Position numbers and translations under genes: made by a program
Shown here: positions 40,863 to 49,936 of the stretch, piece by piece
Position numbering within the stretch: the first letter of the stretch is position 1
How the letters are laid out: every line of letters starts with the position of its first letter
Assembly: GCF_021532275.1 (NCBI RefSeq)
Contig: NZ_JACBOT010000036.1
Location: 124,001-188,000, forward strand
Length of the DNA: 64,000 nt
Direction: 5' to 3'
Source of the DNA: Brevibacterium sp. UCMA 11754
GTDB lineage: Bacteria; Actinomycetota; Actinomycetes; Actinomycetales; Brevibacteriaceae
Notes under the pieces: model-generated
What the model was told of the DNA's origin: nothing
Databases searched by the model: none
Seen by the model: only the letters and a program-made list of their open reading frames with translations

Positions 40863-41585
40863 ATGGAGTCCCTCTTCGCCGACGAGGCCTTCGACCGCCG
40901 CCCCCGCGTCATCGCGCCGGGGGCGGTCTGGCTCCCTGGATTCCTCGACGATGCGGCTCAAACCTGGATCATCAGACAGTACGCGAAGTGGCAATCAGGG
41001 CCGGTGCCTGCCCATTCGACATCGATCGGCGGGCATCCGATGAGTGTGAGAACCATTGGCCTGGGGTGGCATTGGCAGCCGGGCCGCTATGATCGCCACG
41101 CCCGCGATGTCAACGGTCAGCGGGTGCTCTCGTTCCCGGACTGGATGACTCGCCTGGGCCGCCAGGTCGTCTCCAGCGCCGCCGAAGTGGTCGCTGAGGA
41201 TCCTGACTCCCCCGCTGACTCCAGGAGCCTCTGGGGTCTTGTGCCCGAACAGTACTGTCCGGACGTGGCTCTGGTGAACTACTACGACGCTCGAGCGAAG
41301 ATGGGAATGCACCAGGACAAGGACGAATCCGATCCTGCTCCAGTCGTGTCACTGTCGCTTGGTGACACGTGTGTCTTCCGGTTCGGCAATACCGAAAGCC
41401 GCAATAAGCCCTATGAGGACATTCGGCTGGCCTCCGGCGATGCCTTCGTCTTCGGCGGGCCCGCCCGCTTCGCCTATCACGGGGTGACCTCCATCCGGGA
41501 GGCCACCGCGCCTGATTACGGTCGTCTGGACCACCTCGGCGGAGGCAGAATCAACATCACGATGCGCACCACCGGCAGAGAATAG
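40863..41585 (+). CDS. alkB: AlkB-type 2-oxoglutarate/Fe(II) alkylated-DNA dioxygenase
   Basis: 240 aa. It oxidatively removes N1-methyladenine and N3-methylcytosine lesions. Fe ligands are His150 and Asp152 (HQDKDE) and His206 (AYHGV); the 2-oxoglutarate-binding RxNxTxR motif is RINITMR (229-235). The LVNYY strand before the iron site is conserved. It follows the FAD reductase gene by 18 bp without a clear ribosome-binding site, suggesting co-transcription. It is convergent with mnhG. Confidence 0.93.
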   Translation: MESLFADEAFDRRPRVIAPGAVWLPGFLDDAAQTWIIRQYAKWQSGPVPAHSTSIGGHPMSVRTIGLGWHWQPGRYDRHARDVNGQRVLSFPDWMTRLGRQVVSSAAEVVAEDPDSPADSRSLWGLVPEQYCPDVALVNYYDARAKMGMHQDKDESDPAPVVSLSLGDTCVFRFGNTESRNKPYEDIRLASGDAFVFGGPARFAYHGVTSIREATAPDYGRLDHLGGGRINITMRTTGRE

Positions 41586-41624
41586 CCTGCCGAGTCCCGA
41601 ACTCAACAGCTGGGTCCCAACCGC

Positions 41625-42029
41625 TCAGTCCCCGGCCCTCGGTTGATCAGGAGAATCGGGGTCCTCGTCGACGACTCCCGCAGGTGGACGGGCCAACCGG
41701 TTCGGAGCGGTCTTGCGGTAGACGGGCTGTCCGGACAGCACGCTGGCCCGCGAGAGCGTGTTGCTGGCCACCGAGGACACGATGATCAGGCACAGCACCG
41801 CTGCGACAGCCATGAGCAATGAGCCCCAGCTGAAGCCCTCCGTGTGGATGTCATAGACGTAGACCGCTGCCACGATCAGCGGCATCCCCAGGCCAGTGGC
41901 CGGTGAGAACACATTGATCCGGGACAAGGCGTCACGGACCCGGAACATCGCAAGCGCGGAGAACAGCATGAGGAGGGACCCGCTGATCCCGAAGACACCG
42001 ACGAGGGCAGTTGCCACAGCATCATTCAT
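41625..42029 (-). CDS. mnhG: Mrp Na+/H+ antiporter subunit G
   Basis: 134 aa from ATG 42029, which shares one base with the mnhF stop (TGATG). Three hydrophobic helices and the MnhG/PhaG motif GSLLMLFSALAMFRVRDALSRINVFS. The hydrophilic tail of about 40 residues (APNRLARPP, then acidic) is longer than usual. Last gene of the operon. Confidence 0.93.
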   Translation of the reverse strand: MNDAVATALVGVFGISGSLLMLFSALAMFRVRDALSRINVFSPATGLGMPLIVAAVYVYDIHTEGFSWGSLLMAVAAVLCLIIVSSVASNTLSRASVLSGQPVYRKTAPNRLARPPAGVVDEDPDSPDQPRAGD

Positions 42030-42289
42030 CAGCGCAGCCCCCTGGTAAGGATCCGCGACAGCGCCATGGTGGCGAGGATGCCGACCATGGATGCGAGGAA
42101 GATCGCGTCGAGGACGATCGACGAGGAGACGAGGATGCCGAACATCGTGAGCATGCCGATGGCGGAGAAGTACATGAGATCGCTGACGATCGCCCGCGAG
42201 CCCAGGTCCTTGGCGGTCAGTACCCTCACCAGGCCGACGATGACGGCCGCGGCGAGGATGACGATGCAGATGCTGACGACGATGGTCAT
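42029..42289 (-). CDS. mnhF: Mrp Na+/H+ antiporter subunit F
   Basis: 86 aa, three hydrophobic helices, typical MnhF length. RVLTAKDLGSRAIVSDLMYFSAIGM matches the family core with its conserved Asp. Overlaps mnhE by ATGA. Confidence 0.93.
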   Translation of the reverse strand: MTIVVSICIVILAAAVIVGLVRVLTAKDLGSRAIVSDLMYFSAIGMLTMFGILVSSSIVLDAIFLASMVGILATMALSRILTRGLR

Positions 42290-42687
42290 GGGCTTCCTTC
42301 CTCCTGTTCAACCTCAGCGGAGCTGGCTGCCGGTCCGGACGGTGCCCGGCCCCTGGTCATTGCGAGCAGTCGTGACTCCATGTCGTAGAGGCCTTCCAAA
42401 GCTGCCTCCTCCGATTCTTCGAACAGGGCATGGACGAAGAGCACCGGCGGCTGCGTGGAGGTGCCCGCGGCAATGGCCGTGACCAGTGTGCCGGGCGTGA
42501 TCGTGATCGATGAGGCGAACAGGGTGACCTCAAGATCGGTGACGCACCGCAGCGGGACCTCAACGATCATCGGTTGCGCATACTGTCTGCCTGGCAGGAA
42601 CTGCCGGGCCACGATGGTCAGCGACCCGGTCATGATTGCCCAGCCGATGTAGAACAGGTACGAGATGCCGTGGATGAGACGCATCAT
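42286..42687 (-). CDS. mnhE: Mrp Na+/H+ antiporter subunit E
   Basis: 133 aa. MnhE family, shorter than many (about 160) because the first helices are reduced. The conserved part VEVPLRCVTDLEVTLFASSITITPGTL and FVHALFEESEEAALEGLYDMESRLLAMT is present. Start overlaps the mnhD stop by ATGA. Confidence 0.9.
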   Translation of the reverse strand: MMRLIHGISYLFYIGWAIMTGSLTIVARQFLPGRQYAQPMIVEVPLRCVTDLEVTLFASSITITPGTLVTAIAAGTSTQPPVLFVHALFEESEEAALEGLYDMESRLLAMTRGRAPSGPAASSAEVEQEEGSP

Positions 42688-44201
42688 GGCTTCGTCACCG
42701 CCTCGATGTAGGCGCTGTGGTCAAGCAGTCCGGCCGCGGCGCGTGCAGTGATCTCGAGCAGCGGTTCGGGGTAGGCGAAGATGGCCACGGAGACCCCGAT
42801 CATGATCGTTCCCGGCACCAGCAGTCGGCCCGGAATCCGCACGCTTCTCAAGATGGGCTCGGCCGGAGCACGCCCGGTCTCTGCCGAATCGGGACGGTAG
42901 GTCTGCATCGGCGGTCCCCAGAAGGTGTTGCGCCACGTCCGCTGGAGTGCGAGCAGGCTGATCAGAGCGCCGACGACGATCGCCGCGACCAGCCACCAGC
43001 CCAGGGCGTCCGAGCTGGCGGTGGCGGCCTTGATGAGACCGACTTTGCCCCACAGACCCGAGGTCGGTGGGAGGCCGATGAGTGAGAAGAGACCGAGGAT
43101 CATCAGGACCGTCGCCCACCGCTCGCGACCGGCCAGCCCGGACAGCTTCTTGAACGATCCGGTGCCGTAGGTCTGTTCGACTGCGCCCATGATGAGCAGG
43201 AGGCCCGACATCGTGATCATGTGGTGGACCATGTAGAAGGCGCCGGCAGCCAGCGCAGTCGAGGTCAGCAGGACCACACCGACGAGGATGTGACCGACTC
43301 CCGCCGTCATCTGAAAGGCGAGGACGTTGCGGACCCTGTTCTGCCCGAATGCGGACAGGGAGCCGATCATGATGCTGATGATGGCGATGGTGACGATGAC
43401 ATTGGCCCAAGCGGCAGGCTCGCCGTAGACCGAGGTGTAGATCCGGTAGATCGCATAGAGGGCCACTTTCGAGTGCAGACCCGAGAACAGCGACATCATC
43501 CCCGCCGAGGTGTTCGGATAGCTGCGGACCAGCCAGCCGTGGAACGGTGCACCGCCGGCCTTGATGATCAGCGCGAAGAGGACGACGCCGATTGCCAGCG
43601 CTGCCTGCCCGGTCGGTGCCCCCAGCTGTGCGAGGATCGCGATGTTGACGGTGCCGGTGGCCCCGTAGACGAAGCCGACCCCGATGAGCAGAATCGTCGA
43701 GGTGAGCAGGTTGACCATGACGTACATCCGACCCACGCCGAGGCGGCGCCAGGTTCCGGTCACCGCGATGAGTGCGTAGGCCGGCAGCACCATGACCTCG
43801 ACGAAGACGAAGAAGTTGAACAGATCGCCGGTCAGCAGTGCTCCGTAGACACCGGTGAGCATCATCAGGATCAGGGCAGGGACGAAACGGTACTGGTCCT
43901 CACCGGTCGTGATCAGGAAGACGGAGCTCGCGATCGCTGTGAGCGAGGTCAGCACCAGCATCAGAGCGGTGAAGGTATCGGAGACGAACGGGATCGCCAG
44001 ACCGGGGACGTAGCCGCCGACGGAGTGGGCGAGCACCGGCTGCCGTTGGTGGACGAAGAGCAGAACGATGCCGGAGATGCCGACGAAGCTCGGGGTCGCC
44101 AACAGCAGAATGCGGTCGAAGGTGCGGGAGGTGATGAGCACGCTCAGCGCCGATGCCAGGAGCGGCACGCCGATGAGCAGGAGCAGGAATGCGGGGTTCA
44201 T
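42684..44201 (-). CDS. mnhD: Mrp Na+/H+ antiporter subunit D
   Basis: 505 aa, about 14 membrane helices, homologous to complex I subunits NuoM/NuoN. The proton-pathway glutamate lies in NFFVFVEVMVLPAYALIA and a conserved lysine in FSGLHSKVALYAIYRI. It forms the ion-translocating core with subunit A. ATGA overlaps with mnhC and mnhE. Confidence 0.95.
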   Translation of the reverse strand: MNPAFLLLLIGVPLLASALSVLITSRTFDRILLLATPSFVGISGIVLLFVHQRQPVLAHSVGGYVPGLAIPFVSDTFTALMLVLTSLTAIASSVFLITTGEDQYRFVPALILMMLTGVYGALLTGDLFNFFVFVEVMVLPAYALIAVTGTWRRLGVGRMYVMVNLLTSTILLIGVGFVYGATGTVNIAILAQLGAPTGQAALAIGVVLFALIIKAGGAPFHGWLVRSYPNTSAGMMSLFSGLHSKVALYAIYRIYTSVYGEPAAWANVIVTIAIISIMIGSLSAFGQNRVRNVLAFQMTAGVGHILVGVVLLTSTALAAGAFYMVHHMITMSGLLLIMGAVEQTYGTGSFKKLSGLAGRERWATVLMILGLFSLIGLPPTSGLWGKVGLIKAATASSDALGWWLVAAIVVGALISLLALQRTWRNTFWGPPMQTYRPDSAETGRAPAEPILRSVRIPGRLLVPGTIMIGVSVAIFAYPEPLLEITARAAAGLLDHSAYIEAVTKP

Positions 44202-44530
44202 GATTCTCGTTCCTCCCCTGTCTCAGGGGCCCGCTTCTGATCGTCGTCATGGCCGAGCACGGCCAGCGCGAGCATGAAGATCGTCACCGCCAGGGTGATG
44301 ACGATGGCGGTGAGGACGAAGGCCTGCGGCAGCGGATCGGCGGCCAGGCTCTGATCACCGCGACCGCTGATGGGCTCGACTCGCCAGGCGCTGACTCCGG
44401 CAGAGAGCAGGATGAAGTTCGCAGCATGCGAGATGAGAGTGAGTCCGAAGACGCCTCTGACCATCGATCGCTGCATCATGAGGTACACGCCGCCGGCGGT
44501 CAGCACTCCGATTGTGAGGGCCAGGATCAT
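44198..44530 (-). CDS. mnhC: Mrp Na+/H+ antiporter subunit C
   Basis: 110 aa, NuoK homologue with three helices (about 3-21, 28-48 and 69-95). GVYLMMQRSMVRGVFGLTLISHAANFILL is the family core. ATGA overlaps on both sides. The C-terminal tail is charged. Confidence 0.95.
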   Translation of the reverse strand: MILALTIGVLTAGGVYLMMQRSMVRGVFGLTLISHAANFILLSAGVSAWRVEPISGRGDQSLAADPLPQAFVLTAIVITLAVTIFMLALAVLGHDDDQKRAPETGEERES

Positions 44531-47500
44531 TTCACACCCTCCTGATCATCTGTTCGTGACTGTTCCGCTGCTTCGCCTCTGGACCGTTCGATGGGAGCGT
44601 CGCCGTGGAGGATATGAGTCGACGATGCTCTCACCTTCGCATCCGGGTCGGCGACTCGGGAGCGACGGTCGCGGGGCGGGCGTTCTCCTCTGATAGCGTC
44701 CATCGGTCCACTCAGCTCCCCGTAGAGCAGTTCGTCGGCCCGTTCACGGGTGCGTTCGACGTCACGGCGGATGATTCCGTTGGTCAGGACGTCGTCTCCG
44801 GCGGGCGTGGCGGCGGAATCCGAGACGCCGAGGAGATTGAAGGAGGCCAGAATGAGGCCGACCACTGCGAGATACACACCGAGGTCGAAGAGCATCGAGG
44901 TGGTGAAATGCTGACCCAGGAAATAGCCGTGCAAGGGCTCGAGGAAGGAGCCTGCGAAGATGAGCCCGATGAATCCCGTCGCCACGGCTGTGGCCACTCC
45001 CGATCCGATGAGGTACAGGGGCGCCTTGGGCGGACCGATCGCCCGGTCCTTGGCCGTGGACATGTAGAGGAGGCCGATGACCGCAGAGCCGACCAGAGCG
45101 GCGATGAAGCCACCACCGGGCTCGTTGTGACCGCGCCAGAAGATCACCAGTGAGCTGATCGCCAACAGCGGTCCGAGGACTTTGATCGTCAGCTGCGGCG
45201 GAATCACGTTGGGCCACGCCTCGTGGACAGCGCGATAGGCGGTCGTGCCCCGGGGGCGGACGGAGATCCACGCCTTCTTCGGCGGTTCGGGGATGTTCTC
45301 CGCGGGAGGATCGATGAACTTGTCCTTGACCGTCGACATCACCGCAACGATTGCGATTCCGGCCATACCGAGGACGGTGAGCTCGCCGAGGGTGTCCAAG
45401 GCACGGAACTCAACGAGGATCGTGTTGACGATGTTGTGCCCGCCGCTGATGTCGGGGGCGTTCTCGATGTAGTACAGACCGAGGTCCGATCGGTCCCGAC
45501 GTCCGTTGAGAGCCAGTGTCAGCACGGTGGCGGCAAGTCCGACGATAAGGGCGAAGATCACGCGGGTGGCCTGCAGACGCTTCGGATATCTCCAGAAGGA
45601 ACGTGGAAGCTTCTGCAGCACCAACATGATGACGATGATCGTCATCGCCTCGACCAGCAGCTGTGTCAGAGTGACATCCGGAGCGCCGAGAGCCAGAATC
45701 TGGACCGTAGCGAGGATGCCGACTCCCGACAGAGCAACCACTGTGGTCAGCCGGGAGTGGGAGCTGCAGACAACGAGCACGGCCACGGTGATGAGGACGA
45801 GGAGGACGATGTCGATGGGTCGCCACAGACCATCCTGCAGAGGTGGCAGGTCCGAGTAGATGATCGGGACGGCTGAGAAGGCGAGAACGGCGAGACCGCC
45901 CAACGACATGGCCAGGTAGGGGCCGGAGTTCATCGGCTTGGCGAAGATGCTCAGGCCGCGGCCGGCTCGACGCAGGACCCACGTCAGACCGCTCATCACG
46001 TTAGCTCCGTCGAAGCCGAGGGTTGCTCGGTGGAAGAAGACGAAGACGCGGGAGCGGTTGACGATGATGATCACGCCGATCGCGATGATCAGCAGTGAGG
46101 CTATGAGTTCCTTGTTCACCCCGTGCCAGAGGGCAAGGTGCACTGCTTCGCCTGCGTCGGGAATGGCCGCTTGGACTGCCTGATCGAGAGGGTTGTCGAA
46201 GACGAACAGGACGAAGCTCAGCGGAATCGAGGCGAGGATCGGCATCGCGGCGGAAACGAGCATGACGGGTGACCCGTGTCCCAGTCTCGCCTTCTCCACC
46301 GGTTTGCCATCGATGAATGCCCCCCAGACAGTCTTCGCGCAGTAGGCGAAGGTGAGCACCGAGGCGGCGACGGCCACCAGCAGGGCTGCCCATCCGGTCC
46401 AGTCCGAACCGGGAGTGTCAGCGAATGCGGTGAAGAGGGATTCCTTCGAGACGAAGCCGAGCAGAGGGGGGATGCCAGCCATGGAGGCGCAGCCGATGAT
46501 CATGACGAAGAAGGATCCCGGAGCCGCTCGCATCAGTTGTGGAATCCGAGTCAGTTCGCGAGTCCCGGCGAGATGGTCAACGACTCCGACCATCATGAAG
46601 AGGCCGGATTTGAACAGGGCGTGGGCGATCACGTGCAGGCACGCAGCGGCGATCGCCGCTTCGGAGCCGACGCCGATCACCGCGGTGATGAGACCCAGCT
46701 GCGAAACCGTGGAATAGGCCATCAGCTTCTTGACATCGTATTGGTTGAGAGCGAACCAGCCGCCGATGCAGGCGGTGATGAGGCCGGCAACGATGAGCAG
46801 GGTGTTCCACGCAGGGGTGGCGTGGAAGGCAGGTGTGAACCGGAGGAGCAGGAAGATGCCGGCCTTGACCACGGCGGCCGCGTGCAGATACGCGGAGACC
46901 GGGGTGGCTGCGGCCATCGCGTCAGGCAGCCAGGAATGGAAGGGGAACTGGGCCGACTTGGTCATCGCCGCGACCGCGATGAGGATCGCGACCAGCGTCG
47001 TCACCGGTGCCTGACCGGACCAGACGGGCGAGCTCAGCGCTTCGTGGACGTTCGTGGTCCCGGTGACCGCAATGATGGTTCCGGTTGCCACCAGCAGCGA
47101 GAGTCCGCCGATGAAGGTGATGAACATGGTGCGCAGAGAGGGCCCCTGGCCGGGCGAGCCTGACCGGGCGATGAGGAAGAAGGAGGCCAGAGACGTCAGT
47201 TCCCAGCACACGAAGAGCACCAAGAGGTCGTTGCTGAGGACCAGCATCACCATTGAGAAGGTGAAGATGACCATCAGCCAGTAGAAGCTCGTGTTTCGTC
47301 CCTGGGACAGGTAACCGGTCGAATAGACGAAGACGATCGCGCCGATGATCAGTGCGATGTAGGTGAAGATGACACCGATGCCGTCGGCGCGCAGGGCCAG
47401 GTCGACACCGAAGGAGGGGATCCACTGGTAGGTCACTTCCGGAGTGGACCCGGCCATCACCTCGGCGGCGGTGGGGGTGAACAGGCCGGCGACGCCGAGG

Positions 47501-47601
47501 TAGGCGGCGGCCAGGAGCCATCCACTGGCTCGACCGAGCCAGCGAGTGATGATGGGGGTGAGAATGATGAGTGCGGCAAGAGCGAGAACCGTTAGGATCA
47601 T
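44527..47601 (-). CDS. mnhA: Mrp Na+/H+ antiporter fused subunits A and B
   Basis: 1024 aa from ATG 47601 (GAGG upstream). The frame is open further upstream but without membrane sequence. Residues 1-about 640 form the NuoL-like antiporter unit (FVCWELTSLASFFLI, SAQFPFHSWLPDAMAAATPVSAYLHAAAVVKAGIFLL). A DUF4040 region lies near 650-750. Residues about 810-975 are the MnhB domain (PGGGFIAALVGSAVIGLLYM). The acidic/basic tail is cytoplasmic. It exports Na+ in exchange for protons, giving pH and salt tolerance, consistent with a halotolerant actinobacterium. Confidence 0.94.
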   Translation of the reverse strand: MILTVLALAALIILTPIITRWLGRASGWLLAAAYLGVAGLFTPTAAEVMAGSTPEVTYQWIPSFGVDLALRADGIGVIFTYIALIIGAIVFVYSTGYLSQGRNTSFYWLMVIFTFSMVMLVLSNDLLVLFVCWELTSLASFFLIARSGSPGQGPSLRTMFITFIGGLSLLVATGTIIAVTGTTNVHEALSSPVWSGQAPVTTLVAILIAVAAMTKSAQFPFHSWLPDAMAAATPVSAYLHAAAVVKAGIFLLLRFTPAFHATPAWNTLLIVAGLITACIGGWFALNQYDVKKLMAYSTVSQLGLITAVIGVGSEAAIAAACLHVIAHALFKSGLFMMVGVVDHLAGTRELTRIPQLMRAAPGSFFVMIIGCASMAGIPPLLGFVSKESLFTAFADTPGSDWTGWAALLVAVAASVLTFAYCAKTVWGAFIDGKPVEKARLGHGSPVMLVSAAMPILASIPLSFVLFVFDNPLDQAVQAAIPDAGEAVHLALWHGVNKELIASLLIIAIGVIIIVNRSRVFVFFHRATLGFDGANVMSGLTWVLRRAGRGLSIFAKPMNSGPYLAMSLGGLAVLAFSAVPIIYSDLPPLQDGLWRPIDIVLLVLITVAVLVVCSSHSRLTTVVALSGVGILATVQILALGAPDVTLTQLLVEAMTIIVIMLVLQKLPRSFWRYPKRLQATRVIFALIVGLAATVLTLALNGRRDRSDLGLYYIENAPDISGGHNIVNTILVEFRALDTLGELTVLGMAGIAIVAVMSTVKDKFIDPPAENIPEPPKKAWISVRPRGTTAYRAVHEAWPNVIPPQLTIKVLGPLLAISSLVIFWRGHNEPGGGFIAALVGSAVIGLLYMSTAKDRAIGPPKAPLYLIGSGVATAVATGFIGLIFAGSFLEPLHGYFLGQHFTTSMLFDLGVYLAVVGLILASFNLLGVSDSAATPAGDDVLTNGIIRRDVERTRERADELLYGELSGPMDAIRGERPPRDRRSRVADPDAKVRASSTHILHGDAPIERSRGEAAEQSRTDDQEGVK

Positions 47602-47725
47602 GACCGTAGCCTCAGCGCCACGGACGCAGGTGATGGTTCCTTCACTCACTGACCCTTCGTCACGATGAACGTAATCTCGGATGAACGCAGACTTACAGAT
47701 GATCAGACTATCGACTCGGAGTTCC

Positions 47726-48856
47726 ATGAGCAAAAGCACAAACAGCACTCAGACGAATGAAACGATCCGCGTCTACTTTGATGCCCGCTTTACACGAACG
47801 ACCCACCACGATGGCATCTCCCGCTACGGATCCTGCCTGCTCGCTGCTCTGCTCACAGCCGTGCGGGGAACCGGCATCGAGGTCACTGCGATCATCAACG
47901 ATGAAGCTCAGCTGGATCTCCTCCCCGACTGTGCATGGGTCAGACTCAACTCCCCCACGTCTCCGCAGGAGATCTTCATTGCGAAGAAGCTCAACGACCT
48001 CGGCGCCGATGTGGTCTTCTCCACCATGCAGGTGATGGGATCGACGGGACGCAGGTACGGCCTCATCCTGACCGTCCACGATCTCATCTACTATTCGCAT
48101 CCGTTGCCGCCTGCTGATCTGCCTGCGGCTGTCCGGCTGCTGTGGCGGGCCTACCACCTCAGCTACGCCCCGCAGCGCCTGCTGCTGGGGCGCGCCGATG
48201 CGATCGCTTCCGTGAGTCAGACGACGAAGGACCTGATCGCAGAGCACCATCTGTCATCGAAGCCGGTGACTGTGGTGTCCAATGCCGCCGAGGCTGCTGT
48301 TTCCGAAATACGCACCGTCAACAGGAATGATGCGCGTTCACTGGTCTACATGGGCGCGTTCCTGCCCTATAAGAACGTCGAGACCCTCATTCGATCCCTG
48401 GAGCATCTGCCGGGATGGACGCTGCACATCGCCAGTCGAATCGACGGCAGACGTGAAGCTGCGTTGCGTGCACTGATCCCCAACCGGGCGAAGGTGATCT
48501 TCCACCGGGGGGTCAGCGATGCGGAGTATGCAGATCTGCTCGAGGGCGCAACCGCTCTGGTCACGGCCTCTCGGGAGGAGGGATTCGGGCTTCCTGTCAT
48601 CGAGGCGATGGCCCGAGGTGTGCCGGTGGCGGTCTCGGACATTCCGATCTTCCACGAGATCGCCGGCGAGGCTGCTGTCTACTTCGACCCCGATGATGCC
48701 GGTGACGTGGCCACCACGATCGAACGTCTCACCGATGCCACGCTGTGGTCCGAACTCTCGGCGGCGGGGCAGAGGCAGGCGAAGCTCTTCGATTGGGACT
48801 CATCGGCCCAGGCACTGGTGGGCATGATTCGTACGGTTCACGCCTCACGGCAGTGA
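47726..48856 (+). CDS. GT4-type glycosyltransferase
   Basis: 376 aa from ATG 47726 (CGGAG upstream). GT-B fold: N-terminal domain with YFDARFTRTTHHDGISRYG and a C-terminal GT4 domain with the nucleotide-sugar motif VTASREEGFGLPVIEAMARGVPVAVSD (about 285-311). It resembles mannosyl/glucosyl transferases of cell-envelope polysaccharide synthesis. Acceptor and donor are not predictable. It diverges from the Mrp operon across 124 bp and has no glycan gene cluster around it. Confidence 0.85.
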   Translation: MSKSTNSTQTNETIRVYFDARFTRTTHHDGISRYGSCLLAALLTAVRGTGIEVTAIINDEAQLDLLPDCAWVRLNSPTSPQEIFIAKKLNDLGADVVFSTMQVMGSTGRRYGLILTVHDLIYYSHPLPPADLPAAVRLLWRAYHLSYAPQRLLLGRADAIASVSQTTKDLIAEHHLSSKPVTVVSNAAEAAVSEIRTVNRNDARSLVYMGAFLPYKNVETLIRSLEHLPGWTLHIASRIDGRREAALRALIPNRAKVIFHRGVSDAEYADLLEGATALVTASREEGFGLPVIEAMARGVPVAVSDIPIFHEIAGEAAVYFDPDDAGDVATTIERLTDATLWSELSAAGQRQAKLFDWDSSAQALVGMIRTVHASRQ

Positions 48857-48890
48857 GTGCACGAGCTTAAGTGTGCAGTGCAAGCGCCGG

Positions 48891-48953
48891 GACTGTGCAG
48901 AGCACGCGACAGGACTGTGACTGTGCAGAGCACGCGTCAGGAGGGGACTGTGC
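48891..48953. repeat. Tandem repeat (period 28 bp) spanning the phosphatase stop codon
   Basis: Copies at 48891-48914 and 48919-48942 share 23 of 24 bases, and a third partial copy (GACTGTGC) is at 48946-48953. The second copy contains the minus-strand stop (48937-48939) of the histidine phosphatase gene. The repeat fills the gap to the convergent glycosyltransferase gene. Confidence 0.85.
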
Positions 48954-49533
48954 CCCAGCTGCGAAGGATCCAGCTGGTACCGGTGAATCCGAATTCGCCG
49001 TGTCCGCAGTTCCCCAGGACTGCGAGGCGACCTGGCCCGTCCATGCCGAGCAGCAGTTCTGCGGCTGCGCGCAGGACTGCTCCGTGAGCGACGATGGCAA
49101 TCGTCTTGGCCTCCGAACCAGCGACGATGTCGGTGATCGCCGAGGCGACTCGACGTCCTGATTCGGTGCGGGACTCCCCACCTGGTGGGTTCGTGTCAGC
49201 TCCGCTGAGCCATTGTTCGAGCTCGTCTGGCCAGGATGCACTGAGCTCGTCCCGGGTATGGCCCTCCCATTGGCCGAATGCGGTCTCACGCAGACGGTCA
49301 TCGCGTGTGACACCGACGTTCAGCTGCGAAGCAAGTGCATCGGCGGTGTCAGCGGCCCGCGACAGGTCGGAGGAGACGATGAGTTCAGGTTGCAGATCGC
49401 TCAGGTAGCTCGCTGACTGAGCGGCTTGAGTCCGCCCGAGCTCGTTGAGCGGGATGTCGCTTTGACCTTGGAACCGGCGTTCGACGTTGTAGTCGGTCTG
49501 GCCATGTCGCCAGAAGATGACGGTCCTGGTCAT
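48937..49533 (-). CDS. Histidine phosphatase (phosphoglycerate-mutase-like)
   Basis: 198 aa from ATG 49533, overlapping the rsfS stop by ATGA. RHG motif FWRHGQTDYNVERRFQGQSD (phospho-acceptor His9 region), ETAFGQWEGHTRDEL, and the second catalytic His in IAIVAHGAVLRAAAELLLG. In actinobacteria a gene of this family commonly follows rsfS; candidates include glucosyl-3-phosphoglycerate or broad-range phosphatases. Substrate unknown. Confidence 0.9.
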   Translation of the reverse strand: MTRTVIFWRHGQTDYNVERRFQGQSDIPLNELGRTQAAQSASYLSDLQPELIVSSDLSRAADTADALASQLNVGVTRDDRLRETAFGQWEGHTRDELSASWPDELEQWLSGADTNPPGGESRTESGRRVASAITDIVAGSEAKTIAIVAHGAVLRAAAELLLGMDGPGRLAVLGNCGHGEFGFTGTSWILRSWGTVPS

Positions 49534-49919
49534 TGAGAGTCGTCGGCGGCAGCCGGCGCCGGCAGCTCCAGATCGATGACCGGGCAGTCCTTCCACAGGC
49601 GTTCGAGCGCATAGTATTCGCGCTGCTCCTGCGAAAATACGTGGACGACGATGTCACCGAAGTCCAGGAGGACCCAGTCCCCGCTCCCCCGACCTTCACG
49701 GCGCAGAGGCGTGTGACCATAGGCCGTCTGCAGGGCCTCTTCAACGGCGTCGACGATCGATGCGATCTGCCGATCGTTCTCCGCCGAGATGATGAGGAAG
49801 GCATCGGTGATGTAGAGAGTGGCACTCACATCGAGGGCCACCTGATCGGTGCCGAACTTCTCATCTGCCGCACGTGCGGCAGTCCTCAGCATTTGGGTTG
49901 ATTCAACGGTCTCGCTCAC
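49530..49919 (-). CDS. rsfS: Ribosomal silencing factor RsfS
   Basis: 129 aa of the RsfS/Iojap family. LDVSATLYITDAFLIISAENDRQIASIVDAVEEAL and WVLLDFGDIVVHVFSQEQREYYALERLWKDCP are diagnostic. It binds ribosomal protein L14 and blocks subunit joining during nutrient limitation. It belongs to the conserved nadD-rsfS-phosphatase order. Confidence 0.95.
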   Translation of the reverse strand: MSETVESTQMLRTAARAADEKFGTDQVALDVSATLYITDAFLIISAENDRQIASIVDAVEEALQTAYGHTPLRREGRGSGDWVLLDFGDIVVHVFSQEQREYYALERLWKDCPVIDLELPAPAAADDSQ

Positions 49920-49936
49920 AAGAGCCTTTCAGATGA

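Noticed and set aside
43221..44240. 339-codon plus-strand frame opposite mnhD
   Set aside because: Extremely charged translation (Asp/Arg/Gln/His) typical of an antisense copy of a membrane protein gene.
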